A stretch of 64,000 nucleotides of DNA, from contig NC_083590.1 in assembly GCF_027579695.1 (NCBI RefSeq), positions 20,218,610 through 20,282,609 on the forward strand, read 5' to 3'. The notes below the pieces were generated by a model that had not been told where the DNA came from, did no database searches, and saw nothing but the letters and a program-made list of their open reading frames with translations. Made by a program: the position numbers and the translations under genes. The DNA is from Neoarius graeffei (taxonomy: Eukaryota > Chordata > Actinopteri > Siluriformes > Ariidae). Below, piece after piece: positions 1 to 10,797 of the stretch. Position 1 is the first letter of the stretch, and the number at the start of each line of letters is the position of its first letter.

Positions 1-3000
1 CAGAGCCGAGGTAATAGCCAGTGAGGGAATTAACCTCTGCAATATAATAAAAACAGGGAGTTAGGGATCATCTGAGTTTGCAGATACTTTCAGCTCTGAT
101 TCAAAAGGTCTTTGTCCAAAGGTTTCCACCCATTATATACTTTGACGTATAAACTTTAAGAAAATATCCATATATTGTAACAAAATGACATGGAAATTCT
201 TTGATTAAGGTGATTTTTCTGGTTTTGCATTGGTGTCTGTCTACTGAGATCACTCTGACTGTTTTTGTGTTGGTTACACAATCTGTTTAACAGTGTCTAA
301 AACCTTCCTAGCTAAAGTGTGCTTTTCTCATGATTTGATCAGGTTTTTGGAGAGTTACATGATGTAACAACACAAGCAATAATATCAATCAATCAAACGA
401 TCAATAATACTCATCATAATCAGACAGTAAATGGCCACTTTGCTCCTGCGCCAACACGTCATCATCAGAACAGAGAAGAGCATCGACACACACTGTACAG
501 ATGACTGTTTTGGGATGCGTTGTAAACACATAATAAGCTACAGCTCCGGCAGCTGCCACTTCCTGTGTCCATGTATATTCTTTAAATGTTATTCTCAGTG
601 GATTTGTCATGAAATTTCGTCTTTAGTCTTGTAACTTAACCATTCAAGCACTAAAACATGCTGTGACATTTCCTTGACAGTCAAAAAGGCAAAAAGAAAT
701 TAAGTTTATTCATTTCTCTGACAGAAGGTTGTGCATGTTTGTGACTGGTGATAGTATCAGATCTTTAAACTGGCATAAAGGCAACAGGAAAATCATTATA
801 ACTTTAACAACAATTATTAATGTCATACTTGTAAAAGGATTAATTTAGTCATGGTTTTGGCGTCAACTGTTGCTGAACAAGTTGCTGAACAACTTGCCTG
901 CTCAAATGGGAACACAAATTATGTAATACATTAAACAAATAGAACAAAGAGAAAACTGACACCCTGCAGTGCAGACTGAAAGAAAATCCTGTAATAAACA
1001 GTGATCCATGACATTAGGCATATCAGACGCTCGCTGTGAAAACTGTGCATGCAGACGCTCATCTAAGTTCCCAAATCTGTCATTACTTAACTCTTGAATA
1101 CTTTCTATCGTGAATACTATCATTAAAAAGCTTATAATCTCTGCTTTCGAGGAAATGCATCTGGTTAAGATCTGTTCAGTACTTTGGGAGTAACGGCAGG
1201 TTGAAGTTGGTACAACAGAGTTCACTCTCTGCTTGCGGGATGTCAGGAAACTGTTGGTGCTTTTTGAGTCACGGGAAAGCGTTCAGGCTCTCTCTCTCTC
1301 GTGATCGGTTTCCAACTGGATTACTTGTCAATATTAATCAGATAACTTTTATAGGGATGTTCTCTCACTATTTCTGATAAAGGATTCAGCAAAAATTTCC
1401 ATCTGCTAGTTTTGATGTTATGATTCATGGGACATTTTGAAGGGAGCTTTCATAGCTTTACCTACTTATTTTTTTCAAATCAAACTGACTCATGTAAATA
1501 AATAATTATTTTAGAACATAACTGTAGTTGTTTTGATGAAAAATATTGAGATCTTAGTGGTCGGAATGATCATATATATAAAATATATTTTTTTTAAACC
1601 AGAAGTCAGAAACGCAAGTGTCAATTTCAGTTCAGTTAACTGGAATTGTTTATTGGATGTGGATCACACAGTTTTTTGCTTTAAAAGCTGTGAATATTAA
1701 TAAAAATAATAATTTATATTCTTTGATATAAACACTGGTAGGCGGCAGGGAGGTGTAGTGGTTAGCGCTGTCGCCTCACAGCAAGAAGGTCTGGGTTCGA
1801 GCCCCGTGGCCGGCGAGGGCCTTTCTGTGTGGAGTTTGCATGTTCTCCCCGTGTCCGCGTGGGTTTCCTCCGGGTGCTCCGGTTTCCCCCACAGTCCAAA
1901 GACATGCAGGTTAGGTTAACTGGTGACTCTAAATTGACCGTAGGTGTGAATGTGAGTGTGAATGGTTGTCTGTGTCTATGTGTCAGCCCTGTGATGACCT
2001 GGCGACTTGTCCAGGGTGTACCCCGCCTTTCGCCCGTAGTCAGCTGGGATAGGCTCCAGCTTGCCTGCGACCCTGTAGAACAGGTTAAAGCAGCTAGAGA
2101 TAATGAGATGAGATGTGACTGATTTCTCCTTCTTTAAGATCAGCTTTATATTGCACAAATAAATGCATTTGGTGAAACTTTGAAGTAGAGAGTTTACCAA
2201 GTTAACATTTTATCTAATTAGCACAATTAATACTAATTAAATACTAATTTGCATCATTTGTTTTTACTAATTTTTCAAACTTTGTTTTCAGTATACAACC
2301 ATCTATGTGCCGCCAATTTCTATGTAAATATCTTGAAAAAAAAATAATTAAGAAAAAAACATTTGATCTCATTCGTTAATGAGGCCCATTTTGGACCACG
2401 TGATTGACCCAGACTGGTTGATTTGGTAGAACCCCGTGCACCCACGTGCAATGAACCGGTGCTACAGGTGCTCTAGCCCCTGCCCCTTTTCTGTTTGCTG
2501 TCCAAAGTGCCCTTTTCATAGGGACTGTTTTGTTTTTTTTTAATATTTGTAAAAGATAAGTTAGCTCCAACATCAATATTCTCTACAATTTGACAATAAT
2601 ATATGAAATTATAGATTTATAAAATAACGTTTTTCTATGTAAATGCGGGCATCAATCCGTGACGTCATGCATTCAGTGAGCCTCCGTGCAGAAAGCGCAT
2701 GCAGGCGGCTGACAGTGGGAGACAGTGCGAGGAACGGCATGGTAATAAAGGCCAATTTATGCTGACAACCCAGTCCTCGCAGATAGCGTCGCAGACAGTG
2801 TCTGCGTAGCCCCCCCACCTTCGCAGACGCTCTGCGCGCACCTCCTAAAAATTGTGACCACCGCAGAAGCCTCGCAGACAAGAGGGCTCTGATTGGTCCA
2901 CTCTACATCCGCTTCCCTACTTTCCCGGTTTGGTTTGTTTTCACGACCGGCATTTTTAAAAACACGAGCGAAGATGGAGCAGCATGAAGAGCGGTTGATT

Positions 3001-4130
3001 GAGGAAGTACGTACATCTATACGACTCCAGTTCTAGTCATTATAAAAAAAAAAAAAAAGTTCTAGTCATTATAAGTAACCGGAGGATAAACACTCCACTA
3101 ACCACACCCACCAACTACTCCTAGCGACTTCGCGCCCCCTTGCGTTGTGCCGGTGAATAACATCGCGCACGCCTATTATCCCCGCTCAACAATAAATTAC
3201 AACCGTCTGCGAAAAGCTATCTGCGAAAGCCTTGTCGCACGAGCATACTCGTCACACTGAAAGTCTCCTTTCATTTCTATCTGAACATGCAATATTGTGC
3301 AGCTTAGAACACAACAGTAAATGCGTAGGGTTGTTTATCATTTAATGAAGCCGCCTAGGCTATATTTAAACCGTTTGCTCCATCCATTTCATTAACGTGG
3401 CAGATTCGGAAACTTTAGTTTGAACGACGGCGTTAATAACATATTCTAGCAGCTTCGAAAACTTAAGGCTGAATGACGCCGTCCACAACATATTCTATCA
3501 AGACTATTATATTATAGTAGCTTAGGTTAGTTGAGTTAAAACATAGGGAAACGTTTTCTAAATAAGTGAAAGCCTGCATTATGCAAAGATGCCAAGGAAA
3601 GAGAGGATAAAGAAGCAGAAAGAGAAGGAGCTGCGGGAGGCAGCAAAAGGCAGTGCATCTCTGTCCAGTTGGGTCAGAAAGAAAACTACAGGTCAGACTA
3701 ATCTTCACTTCAGAATGAACAAGAACTATCTGACATGTCTTGTTACCAAGATCAACTATATTTTCATATTAATGCTTCAATAAATACAGTATGAAAATGT
3801 TGGTAATAAGTCAGATGCATGTTGTCAGTTCTGAACTAATGTACCAGTTGCTCACAGTTGAAATTTAGTTTTGAATAAAAGTTAACTTGTGTGAAAAATT
3901 TGTTCCAAGTGCCCTTTTTTGAATGTTGAGCCCCTGCCCCTCCAAAGGTCTTTGCACGGCCCTGACCCAGTGTGTCTGTGCCGAGCATTTACACTGTCAG
4001 TTACAAACACAGCACTGATCACAAAAACTAGTTTTAAAAAGTCTCCACGAAACCAACACTTACCACAACACGACTGCTGGAGAAGGGAGAAGAAGAAGAC
4101 TAAAGTATAAATAATCTTTGCTTTCCGCAT
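1..4130 (-). CDS. MHC class I-like gene A, partial (leader and start of alpha1)
   Basis: This is the 5' end of a class I heavy-chain gene that continues beyond the left edge. The leader exon is 4064-4130 and encodes a hydrophobic signal peptide, MRKAKIIYTLVFFFSLLQQS, followed by two cysteines; it ends at a GTAAGT donor. The alpha1 exon starts at base 36 after a TTGCAG acceptor and reads EVNSLTGYYLGSE to the window edge. The split codon (G plus AG) joins the two exons in frame. The leader is identical to that of gene C. The intron of about 4 kb holds a SINE (1741-2115) and a composite element (2431-3964). The chosen ATG is the only one that gives a signal peptide next to the donor. Whether the gene is functional cannot be judged, because alpha2 onward lies outside. 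Confidence 0.8.
1741..2115 (+). repeat. tRNA-derived SINE (copy 1)
   Basis: A full-length SINE of the family repeated ten times here. It has a tRNA-like head with A-box (GTAGTGGTTAGCGC) and B-box (GGTTCGAGCCC), a long conserved body, and a tail ending in GATAATGAGATGAGATG. It sits in intron 1 of gene A at the same place as the SINE at 54432 in gene C, so it predates the A/C split. The open frame through it is a by-product of the repeat, not a gene. Confidence 0.9.
2431..3964. mobile_element. hAT-like composite element, present in A only
   Basis: Block C runs straight through this site (about 55190), so this stretch is an insertion in A. The right end, read on the minus strand, begins CAGGGCCGTGCAAAGACC, which is hAT-like; the left end has a related GTGCA and GCCCCTGCCCC pattern. 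A short lysine-rich frame at 3589-3696 (starts MPRKERIKKQKEKELREAAK) resembles the N-terminus of some hAT transposases, but no catalytic region is present. A Harbinger MITE (2749-3246) is nested inside. No clean 8-bp target duplication was found. Confidence 0.5.
2749..3246 (-). mobile_element. Harbinger-type MITE (TAA target), nested
   Basis: Same family as 5405-5950 and 43951-44480, in reverse orientation. It is flanked by TAA at 2746-2748, starts AGGCCAATTTATGCTGAC, and is rich in CTGCGA/TCGCAG motifs. The last few bases of the far terminal repeat are missing or diverged. It lies inside the hAT-like insertion at 2431-3964. It codes for nothing convincing. Confidence 0.65.
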
Positions 4131-4188
4131 TTTCAGGCGATTCCTTCACATTACCGCAGGAGAAAGTGGTCACGTGACTGGCGTGTTT

Positions 4189-4236
4189 GAAAACAAAATG
4201 AAAGTCAGACTCTCACTTCCGCCTGAAAATGACGCA
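4189..4236 (-). promoter_or_regulatory. Candidate MHC class I promoter motifs, gene A
   Basis: Directly upstream of the leader ATG (4130) on the minus strand lie an ISRE-like core (plus-strand GAAAGTCAGACT at about 4200), an ETS-like CACTTCCG, and a CRE/X2-like TGACGCA at 4230-4236. A CACGTG E-box is at about 4171. The cluster is repeated at the same distance in gene C and partly in gene B. Interferon-responsive and X2-type sites are known in class I promoters; function here is inferred from motif and position only. Confidence 0.35.
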
Positions 4237-5039
4237 CATGGTACATAAACACTATCTGCTGCACTATCATCTGAGCTCAGCTGCATGTTAATCAACAAGA
4301 ACTTCATGAAAACGCATAAAGGCTTTCTGTGTCTTTTATTAAAAAACAAGTTCAAGTTTTTTTCTCTTATAGTTAGAGCTGGGCCGGAACTACCATATAT
4401 GGGTATATGGCACCTGGTTCACACCAAACACTAGGGATCTCCAAAGCATATAAACTTTAATGTGTGTGTGCGTGCGTGTAAAACTTAGTTGATAGAATTT
4501 AGTGAATTTGTTTTGATTTTTTTTCACTAATCACGCTCACGTAAGTTCTTTCTAAGAAACTTCCAAATTTGCACCACTCCTGACCGGTAGGCGGCGGTAA
4601 ATACACAATAACCACCTGGGAAACGCTTCAATTCGAAGAATTAGAAGCTAATGCGCATGCGCAGAACATTCTTGCATCAAACATTTTTTCCAATTTCTTT
4701 TTCTCTTTTCTTTTCTTGGAAATAACACTTTATTGAAAAAAATACAAAATGTTCAAAACCAATATAGCAACATGATGTTATCATCCTATTAAATATAGGG
4801 AAGAACAGAGAAATTATCAAAGGGAACAATCTGATCAAAATCTAGTCTAAACAACTTAGAATACAAAATTGAAAATAAATTATGTAGAAAATGCTGTAGT
4901 TAAAGATGTCCATGGATAGAAAGGGAAAAAAGGAAAACAATGCTCACTGCTGCAAATGAGCTGTACAAACCATCAAGTCAAAGATTGTAGATGAACATTT
5001 CACCTGTGAGCATTGATGGTGTGTGATCACTTTCACATG

Positions 5040-6310
5040 TCTGTGAAGATTCTCAGTCATCCAGGTCATAGTAAACTGTGGGTGGTAAAAGAGAGCAACT
5101 GGATTTGCTTGAAGATTCTTGAAGACGTTTCACCTCTCATCTGAAAGGCTTCTTCAGTTCTGTCTGACTAATAGGGAGTATCAGGCATTTATCCTCTCAT
5201 AGATGAAAAGCAATCCTAAGGTGTCGTTGAGTCATCCTGTTGGTGTGGTGAAGATGAATAGATCTGCTGTCTATCTTCATCTTAACAACAAAGGACACTC
5301 ATTTCAGGATTGCAACGTACACATTTTAGCCAGAGAGGATCGTTGGTATGAGCGAGAAGTTAAAGAAGCCATTTTTGTCAACCTGGACAGAGGTGGTGGT
5401 CTAAGGGCCTCTGCATGCTTTTGCGACAAGGCTTTCGCAGATAGCTTTTCGCAGACAGTTGTAATTTATTGTTGAGCGGGGAGTATAGGCGTGTATAAGC
5501 GTGCGCGATGTTATTCACCACCACAACGCAAGGGGGCGCGAAGTCGCGAAATCGCTAGGAGTAGTTGGTGGGTGTGGTTAGTGGAGTGTTTATCCTCCGG
5601 TTACTTATAATTATGCTTATAATGACTAGAACTGGAGTCGTATAGATGTACGTACTTCCTCACTTCCTTGATCAACCGCTCTTCGTGCTGCTCCATCTTC
5701 GCTCATGTTTTTAAAAATGGCGGTCGTGAAAACAAACCAAACCGGGAAAGTAAGGAAGTGGAAGTGCGTGTACAGCGGATGTAGAGTGGATCAATCAGCG
5801 CCCTCTTGTCTGCGACGCTGTCTGCAGTGGTCACAATTTTTGGGAGGTGCGTGCAGGGTGCGCGCAGAGCATCTGCGAAGGGGGGGGGGCTTTGCAGATG
5901 CTATCTGCGATGCCATCTGCGAGGACTGAGTTGTCAGCATAAATTGGTCTTAAGACATCATTTATCAGCCACCTACAATGCAGTCCTTGGCACACTTCCC
6001 AGACAACTGAATGCACACCAAAACCCAGCTGTATTCAGTGACTCACAGGAGGACAGAGAGAACCAACAATCCATTGATCACCCCAACAACTCTCTAGGCC
6101 ATTCACACCCAGCCCCCAGTGACCCACACCAACAGGATGACTCAACGACACCTTAGGCTTGTTTTTCATCCATGAAAGGATAAATACCTGATCCTCCCTA
6201 TTAGTCAGACAGAACTGAAGAAGCCTTTCAGATGAGAGGTGAAACGTCTTCAAGAATCTTCAAGCGAGTCCAGTTGTTCTCTTTTACCATCCACAGATCA
6301 CTTTCACGTG
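5040..6310. mobile_element. Penelope-like retroelement fragment in A
   Basis: The coding trace (AVYLHLNNKGHSFQDC, then AREDRWYEREVKEAIF, then HHLSATYNAVL after the nested element) matches the C-terminal region after the GIY-YIG domain of fish Penelope-like elements. It is flanked by inverted copies of a repeat (5106-5256 and about 6130-6290) with GAAGACGTTTCACCTCTCAT. Only the 3' part of an element is present and the reverse transcriptase is absent. A Harbinger MITE (5405-5950) sits inside. The paralogous copy is at 56160-58110. Confidence 0.65.
5405..5950 (+). mobile_element. Harbinger-type MITE inside the Penelope-like fragment (A)
   Basis: Begins GGGCCTCTGCATGC and ends AAATTGGTCT, flanked on both sides by TAA (5402-5404 and 5951-5953), the 3-bp target duplication typical of PIF-Harbinger. 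The interior shares GCAGATAGC motifs with 2749-3246 and 43951-44480. The paralogous site in block C holds a different element (56528-57780). Confidence 0.75.
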
Positions 6311-7183
6311 TCTGTGCACAGTGCCATTTGCGTGGACCCCCTATAGCATTTTAGGATAGTTTGCAAGAGCGAAAGAAAAAAAAACAGAAAATCTGTCTCA
6401 TTGTCCTGTTTTGTTGAAAATCTGACCTTGATATCTGGGATGAACACTGTGACTGTGTCAGAGTTTCGATGAAAATGTCCCAAAGTCTAGACGTGTTGGA
6501 TATTGCATGTGAGAGCTCAAGCTCAAAGGGTCAAATTCAAAAAGAAAAATGAACTGAGTAAATTAGCCCCAGGAGCCAAAATGAAAAAGGACCATAGCCT
6601 TCGGCAGAAATGGCAGTGAGGGATGCAAATAAAAATAGAGATGTTATTGGTCTAGTTTGGTCTGTAGTTATTTTCATTTACCTAAGGCTAACCACAGTTG
6701 ACAATGTAGATAATCTACACATGTCACACCCACTTGCACAAATTGACAAAATGGGCATGATTGTCTATTTTAACTGCATGGTTTTAGTTTAAATTGAATG
6801 CAAGTGTATTGATAGAGTACTCTTAAATCAGGATTGGTCATATTTCCTGGTCAACGGCTTAGTTCCTGGATGGCATTCAATATATGATTTCCTGTACAAA
6901 GAAAAACTGAAATAATCTCCTTAAAAATAATTATAGTCGTAAAAGAGCCGTTCAAAAAAAATGATCAGAGACTGAACTGGAAAATGGAAAAATAACAATG
7001 AAGGGGAGCGCTATAAAGATGTGTAAGGAATGAGTGTAAAGTTGAGAAAAATGAGGAGGTAATAAAAGGGAATAATATATAGATTTAGGCACTGCCTAAA
7101 AGCGGAGCTCCCATCTGTTTCTGGGTTGTAGAATTTTCTTATATCATAGCCAGTCTCTTTTGTTTTATTTCTTTACTGGCTCG
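6311..7183. other. Intergenic duplicated sequence without a gene
   Basis: Paralogous to about 58130-59000. The short open frame at 6610-6792 shows no recognisable domain. No gene seen. Confidence 0.6.
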
Positions 7184-8010
7184 CACTGACCACTAGGCGG
7201 TGTGTATGACTGGTAATTACTAACACTGGCCACTAGGAGGGGGGGGTATGACTGGTAATTACTAACACTGGCCACTAGGCGGTGTGTATGACTGGTAATT
7301 AACACTGGCCACTAGGCGGCGTGTGTGACTGGCAATTACTAACACTGGCCACTAGGCGGTGTGAATGACTGGTAATTAACACTGGCCACTAGGCGGCGTG
7401 TGACTGGCAATTACTAACACTGGCCACTAGGCGGTGTGTATGACTGGTAATTACTAACACTGGCCACTGGGGGGGTATGACTGGTAATTACTAACACTGG
7501 CCACTAGGCGGTGTGTATGACTGGTAATTAACACTGGCCACTAGGCGGCGTGTGTGACTGGCAATTACTAACACTGGCCACTAGGCGGTGTGAATGACTG
7601 GTAATTAACACTGGCCACTAGGCGGCGTGTGACTGGCAATTACTAACACTGGCCACTAGGCGGTGTGTATGACTGGTAATTACTAACACTGGCCACTGGG
7701 GGGGTATGATTGGTAATTACTAACACTGGCCACTAGGCGGCGTGTGTGACTGGCAATTACTAACACTGGCCACTAGGCGGTGTGAATGACTGGTAATTAA
7801 CACTGGCCACTAGGCGGCGTGTGACTGGCAATTACTAACACTGGCCACTAGGCGGTGTGTATGACTGGTAATTACTAACACTGGCCACTAGGCGGTGTGT
7901 ATGACTGGTAATTACTAACACTGGCCACTAGGCGGTGTGTATGACTGGCAATTACTAACACTGGCCACTAGGCGGTGTGTATGACTGGTAATTACTAACA
8001 CTGGCCACTA
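7184..8010. repeat. 40-bp minisatellite (A copy)
   Basis: About twenty-two head-to-tail units of roughly 36-42 bp. Each carries CACTAGGCGGTGTGTATGAC, then TGGTAATTACTAACACTGGC. Units vary in TAATTACTAAC versus TAATTAAC, TGTGTAT versus CGTGTGT, and short G runs, and larger blocks of units are themselves repeated. The paralogous array is at 59001-59866 with a different unit order. Confidence 0.95.
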
Positions 8011-8065
8011 AAACCCAGCAGCCTTCATTATGTTTTCTTTTTTAATCTAAAAAATGTTCTTTTAT

Positions 8066-8440
8066 GGGCGGCACGGTGGTGTAGTGGTTAGCGCTGTCGC
8101 CTCACAGCAAGAAGGTCCTGGGTTTGAGCCCCGGGGCCGGCGAGGGCCCTTCTGTGTGGAGTTTGCATGTTCTCCCCGTGTCCGCGTGGGTTTCCTCCGG
8201 GTGCTCCGGTTTCCCCCACAGTCCAAAGACATGCAGGTTAGGTTAACTGGTGACTCTAAATTGACCGTAGGTGTGAATGTGAGTGTGAATGGTTGTCTGT
8301 GTCTATGTGTCAGCCCTGTGATGACCTGGCGACTTGTCCAGGGTGTACCCCGCCTTTCGCCCGTAGTCAGCTGGGATAGGCTCCAGCTTGCCTGCGACCC
8401 TGTAGAAGGATAAAGCGGCTAGAGATAATGAGATGAGATG
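8066..8440 (+). repeat. tRNA-derived SINE (copy 2), only in A
   Basis: Full-length SINE flanked by a near-perfect target duplication (ATGTTCTTTTATG at about 8053 and ATGTTCTCTTATG at 8438). The paralogous site in block C (about 61235) is empty, so the insertion is younger than the A/C duplication. Confidence 0.9.
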
Positions 8441-9850
8441 TTCTCTTATGGAATATGCTGCTCAGATACAAACTTTTTTTTTCTTTCTTTAACATTTAAT
8501 TTTGTGCTGGAAAATGAAACGAAGGTCTGGAACTCTAAAATGTTTTTGTATTGACTCGATAATGTAGAAATCATAAAATAGAAATCAATGATAAAGTTTG
8601 TATGAAATAAAATAGGATTTCTAAGACTTTTGCACAATTGTGTGTGTACGTATATACGTTTTTGTTTTTAATTCTATCCACATTTACTAGATATGAGCAA
8701 TCATGCGCTCTGATTGGCTACTCTACTACTAAGATATCAGCTCATATACCATGAGTAGAGAAAAACAAAATGGTGGAGCGTGTTGCTGAACCAACCAAGG
8801 ATGAAATTAAAACTCTCCTTGAAAAGCAACAAGATATGGAATGGAAGTATTTCATAATAAGAATGTATATTTTTATTAGCTCAGCTGCAGGCCAGACCGG
8901 ATGAGCTTATGTAATCACGCATCATCCGTCTGTCGTCGTCCGACGTCCGTCCACAATTTACAAAAATCGCTACTCCTTCTACAGGATTGATCAGATTTTG
9001 ATCAAACTCACAATGTTCCCCAGGTGGTTGTACATAAAATTTGTCAAGATGGTGACACCAGCTGTCATATTTACCATTTTATGGGCGTCTTGGCCGGTAT
9101 GAGCTTTGGCCTTGTTAAGGCTATTTTTTTTTCAAGAATTATTTTTAACATTTTTCACAAATTGCTACTATCATTTCACCAGTTTGTTTACATTGTCAGC
9201 AGAAATGATTTTGTCAGACGTTTTGTGTAAAGCTTTTATTTATCGAATTTGCAAAAAATAAAAATGCTCTGTTTTTCAAAATCCAGTGAATGTGGATAGA
9301 ATAAAACAGTTATTCCACTCAATCTCATCATACATGGCTTATAGCCAACTTGGTGCTATGTGCCTTATCATGTATGACTCGATTTACAACATGGTACATA
9401 ACCGAGTATCAGAACATACCCATACCTAGTTTGCATTGTGTCTTGATTTCCACTGATTAAACTTCGTCAAGACTTCAGAAGACCTTTATGCTTCGCAAAT
9501 TTTTTTGGTTTGGTGTGTTGCAGGCTACAGGCTCGATGCTGTCGGCACTCATCAGCATGTTTAGACTGAGCACCATAATGTTCTAAATTACTTCAGGAAT
9601 TAGCAGCTTCACTTGGGGTTGTTTCTTAAATCTCTATGCTAGAGATTTTGTTCCAATGGATTTTTTTCTTGTTTGGATGAAACCTAATTGCTAAAAAAGT
9701 GGTAGCCAAAATGGAACATCATGATTTAAAACTCTTACATCACCACACTCTTGAGTTCTGATTGGTCAGATGATGATGATTCATTTTCTACATTAACTGT
9801 AGTGCTCGCTATAAGACAAGTCTCAGGCAAGTCATCTGATTTCTAATATG
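8441..9850. other. Duplicated non-coding flank
   Basis: Paralogous to about 61250-62815. Contains an 86-bp segment (about 8538-8622) that is triplicated in C, and a short frame near 8770 (starts MVERVAEPTKDEIKTLLEKQ; MAERVAEPTEDKIKTLLEKQ in C) that looks like a scrap of a mobile-element protein. No intact gene. Confidence 0.5.
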
Positions 9851-9942
9851 TTATCATTTCTATAGTAACAGCTCATCACAGGGTCTTGCATTGTAGACGC
9901 TCCAAGTAATCTAAGACTAATAAATGGATTTATATGAAGAAG

Positions 9943-10305
9943 AAACTTTTATTCATCACATGCACACTTCAAGCACAGTGAAATTCATCCTCTGCATGTA
10001 ACCCATCTGAAGCAGTGAACACATGCACACACTCAGAGCAGTGGGCAGCCACACCAAAGCACCCGGGGAGCAGTCAGGGGTCAGGCACCTTGCTCAAGGG
10101 TACCTCAGCCCAAGGCCACCCCACGTCAACCTAACTGCATGTCTTTGGATTGTGGGGAAACCAGAGCACCCGGAGGAAACCCACACAGACACGGGGAGAA
10201 CATGCAAACTCCACGCAGAAAGGCCCTTGCCGGCCGCTGGGTTTGAACCCGGAACCTTCTTGCTGTGAGGCGACCGTGCTAACCACTACACCACCGTGCC
10301 GCCGG
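9943..10305 (-). repeat. SINE with the same tRNA-like head but a different tail
   Basis: On the minus strand the head and body match the common SINE of this window up to the segment around ACATGCAGTTAGGTTGAC. It then switches to a different 3' part ending in GAATTTCACTGTGCTTGAAG and ATGAATAAAAG. Flanked by TTATATGAAGAAG (9930-9942) and TTATATGATGAAG (10306-10318), a 13-bp target duplication with one mismatch. Confidence 0.85.
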
Positions 10306-10318
10306 TTATATGATGAAG

Positions 10319-10789
10319 TTTTCAGGAAGGAGCTGTTTAGATGTTTAGTTAACATTTCTGGAAGGAGTCTCCAGTGTTAGTGCTTTATAACAGTCAGAGA
10401 TAAAGCTGTAACTTCAGGTTTTCCACCATTGGCATTTAAAAAAGTGCTACTTCATGAGGCGTGTGAGATACAGCAGGGTGTATCCTCATGCAAAGTCCCA
10501 TAAGAGCTGAAAACAATCATTGCTAACAAACCAGCATTCAGGATATGATGGCCTCTGATGGCAAAACGGAAGATTATCATTTGGCTGGAGCGAAATATCA
10601 TGAAACTCATCTTTAGTTGTAACTGTTTTGTCTTTATTCTCACTTATATTGTGATATTAACTGGTGAGATCACTTTGAAAGTGCAATCATGTTCACCAAA
10701 TTATAGTTTGAAAGTAAATTATTGATTTTAAAATTTCATTAAATTGTTAGAATTGTCTTAGTCATCTTGTGCCATGACCATGGATATAG
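10319..10789. other. Unique-looking sequence, no gene seen
   Basis: AT-rich sequence with only short open frames. Nothing recognised. Confidence 0.5.
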
Positions 10790-10797
10790 ATACGAAG

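Larger units (their letters stand above)
1..9850. repeat. Paralogous block A (segmental duplication)
   Basis: Base 1 corresponds to about base 52692, and the match runs with few differences to about 9850 (about 62815 in the other copy). It carries the MHC intron, the leader exon, the promoter, a Penelope-like fragment, a 40-bp minisatellite and flanking sequence in the same order. Differences are mostly whole insertions: a hAT-like element (2431-3964), Harbinger-type elements and a SINE (8066-8440) in A only, and a different element and a Tc1 in C only. This supports a recent duplication. Percent identity was not computed. Confidence 0.85.

Noticed and set aside
401-610. Minus-strand open frame of 69 codons in MHC intron 1, repeated in all three blocks
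   Set aside because: The sequence is repeated because the introns are paralogous. The C copy has an early stop in this frame and no domain is recognised, so I do not call a gene.
902-1225. 107-codon minus-strand frame in A, nearly identical in C (53577-53900)
   Set aside because: Near identity is expected from the recent duplication. B lacks the region, and there is no recognisable domain, splice context or promoter.
1753-1815. tRNA-like A and B boxes
   Set aside because: Part of the SINE head; no cloverleaf of a functional tRNA gene was evident.
7184-8010. Regularly spaced repeats that could suggest a CRISPR-like array
   Set aside because: Units are contiguous variants without unique spacers, in vertebrate DNA. 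It is a minisatellite.
8054-8413. Recurring open frames of 85-130 codons on both strands of the SINE copies
   Set aside because: They recur in every SINE copy and follow the repeat boundaries, not gene structure.
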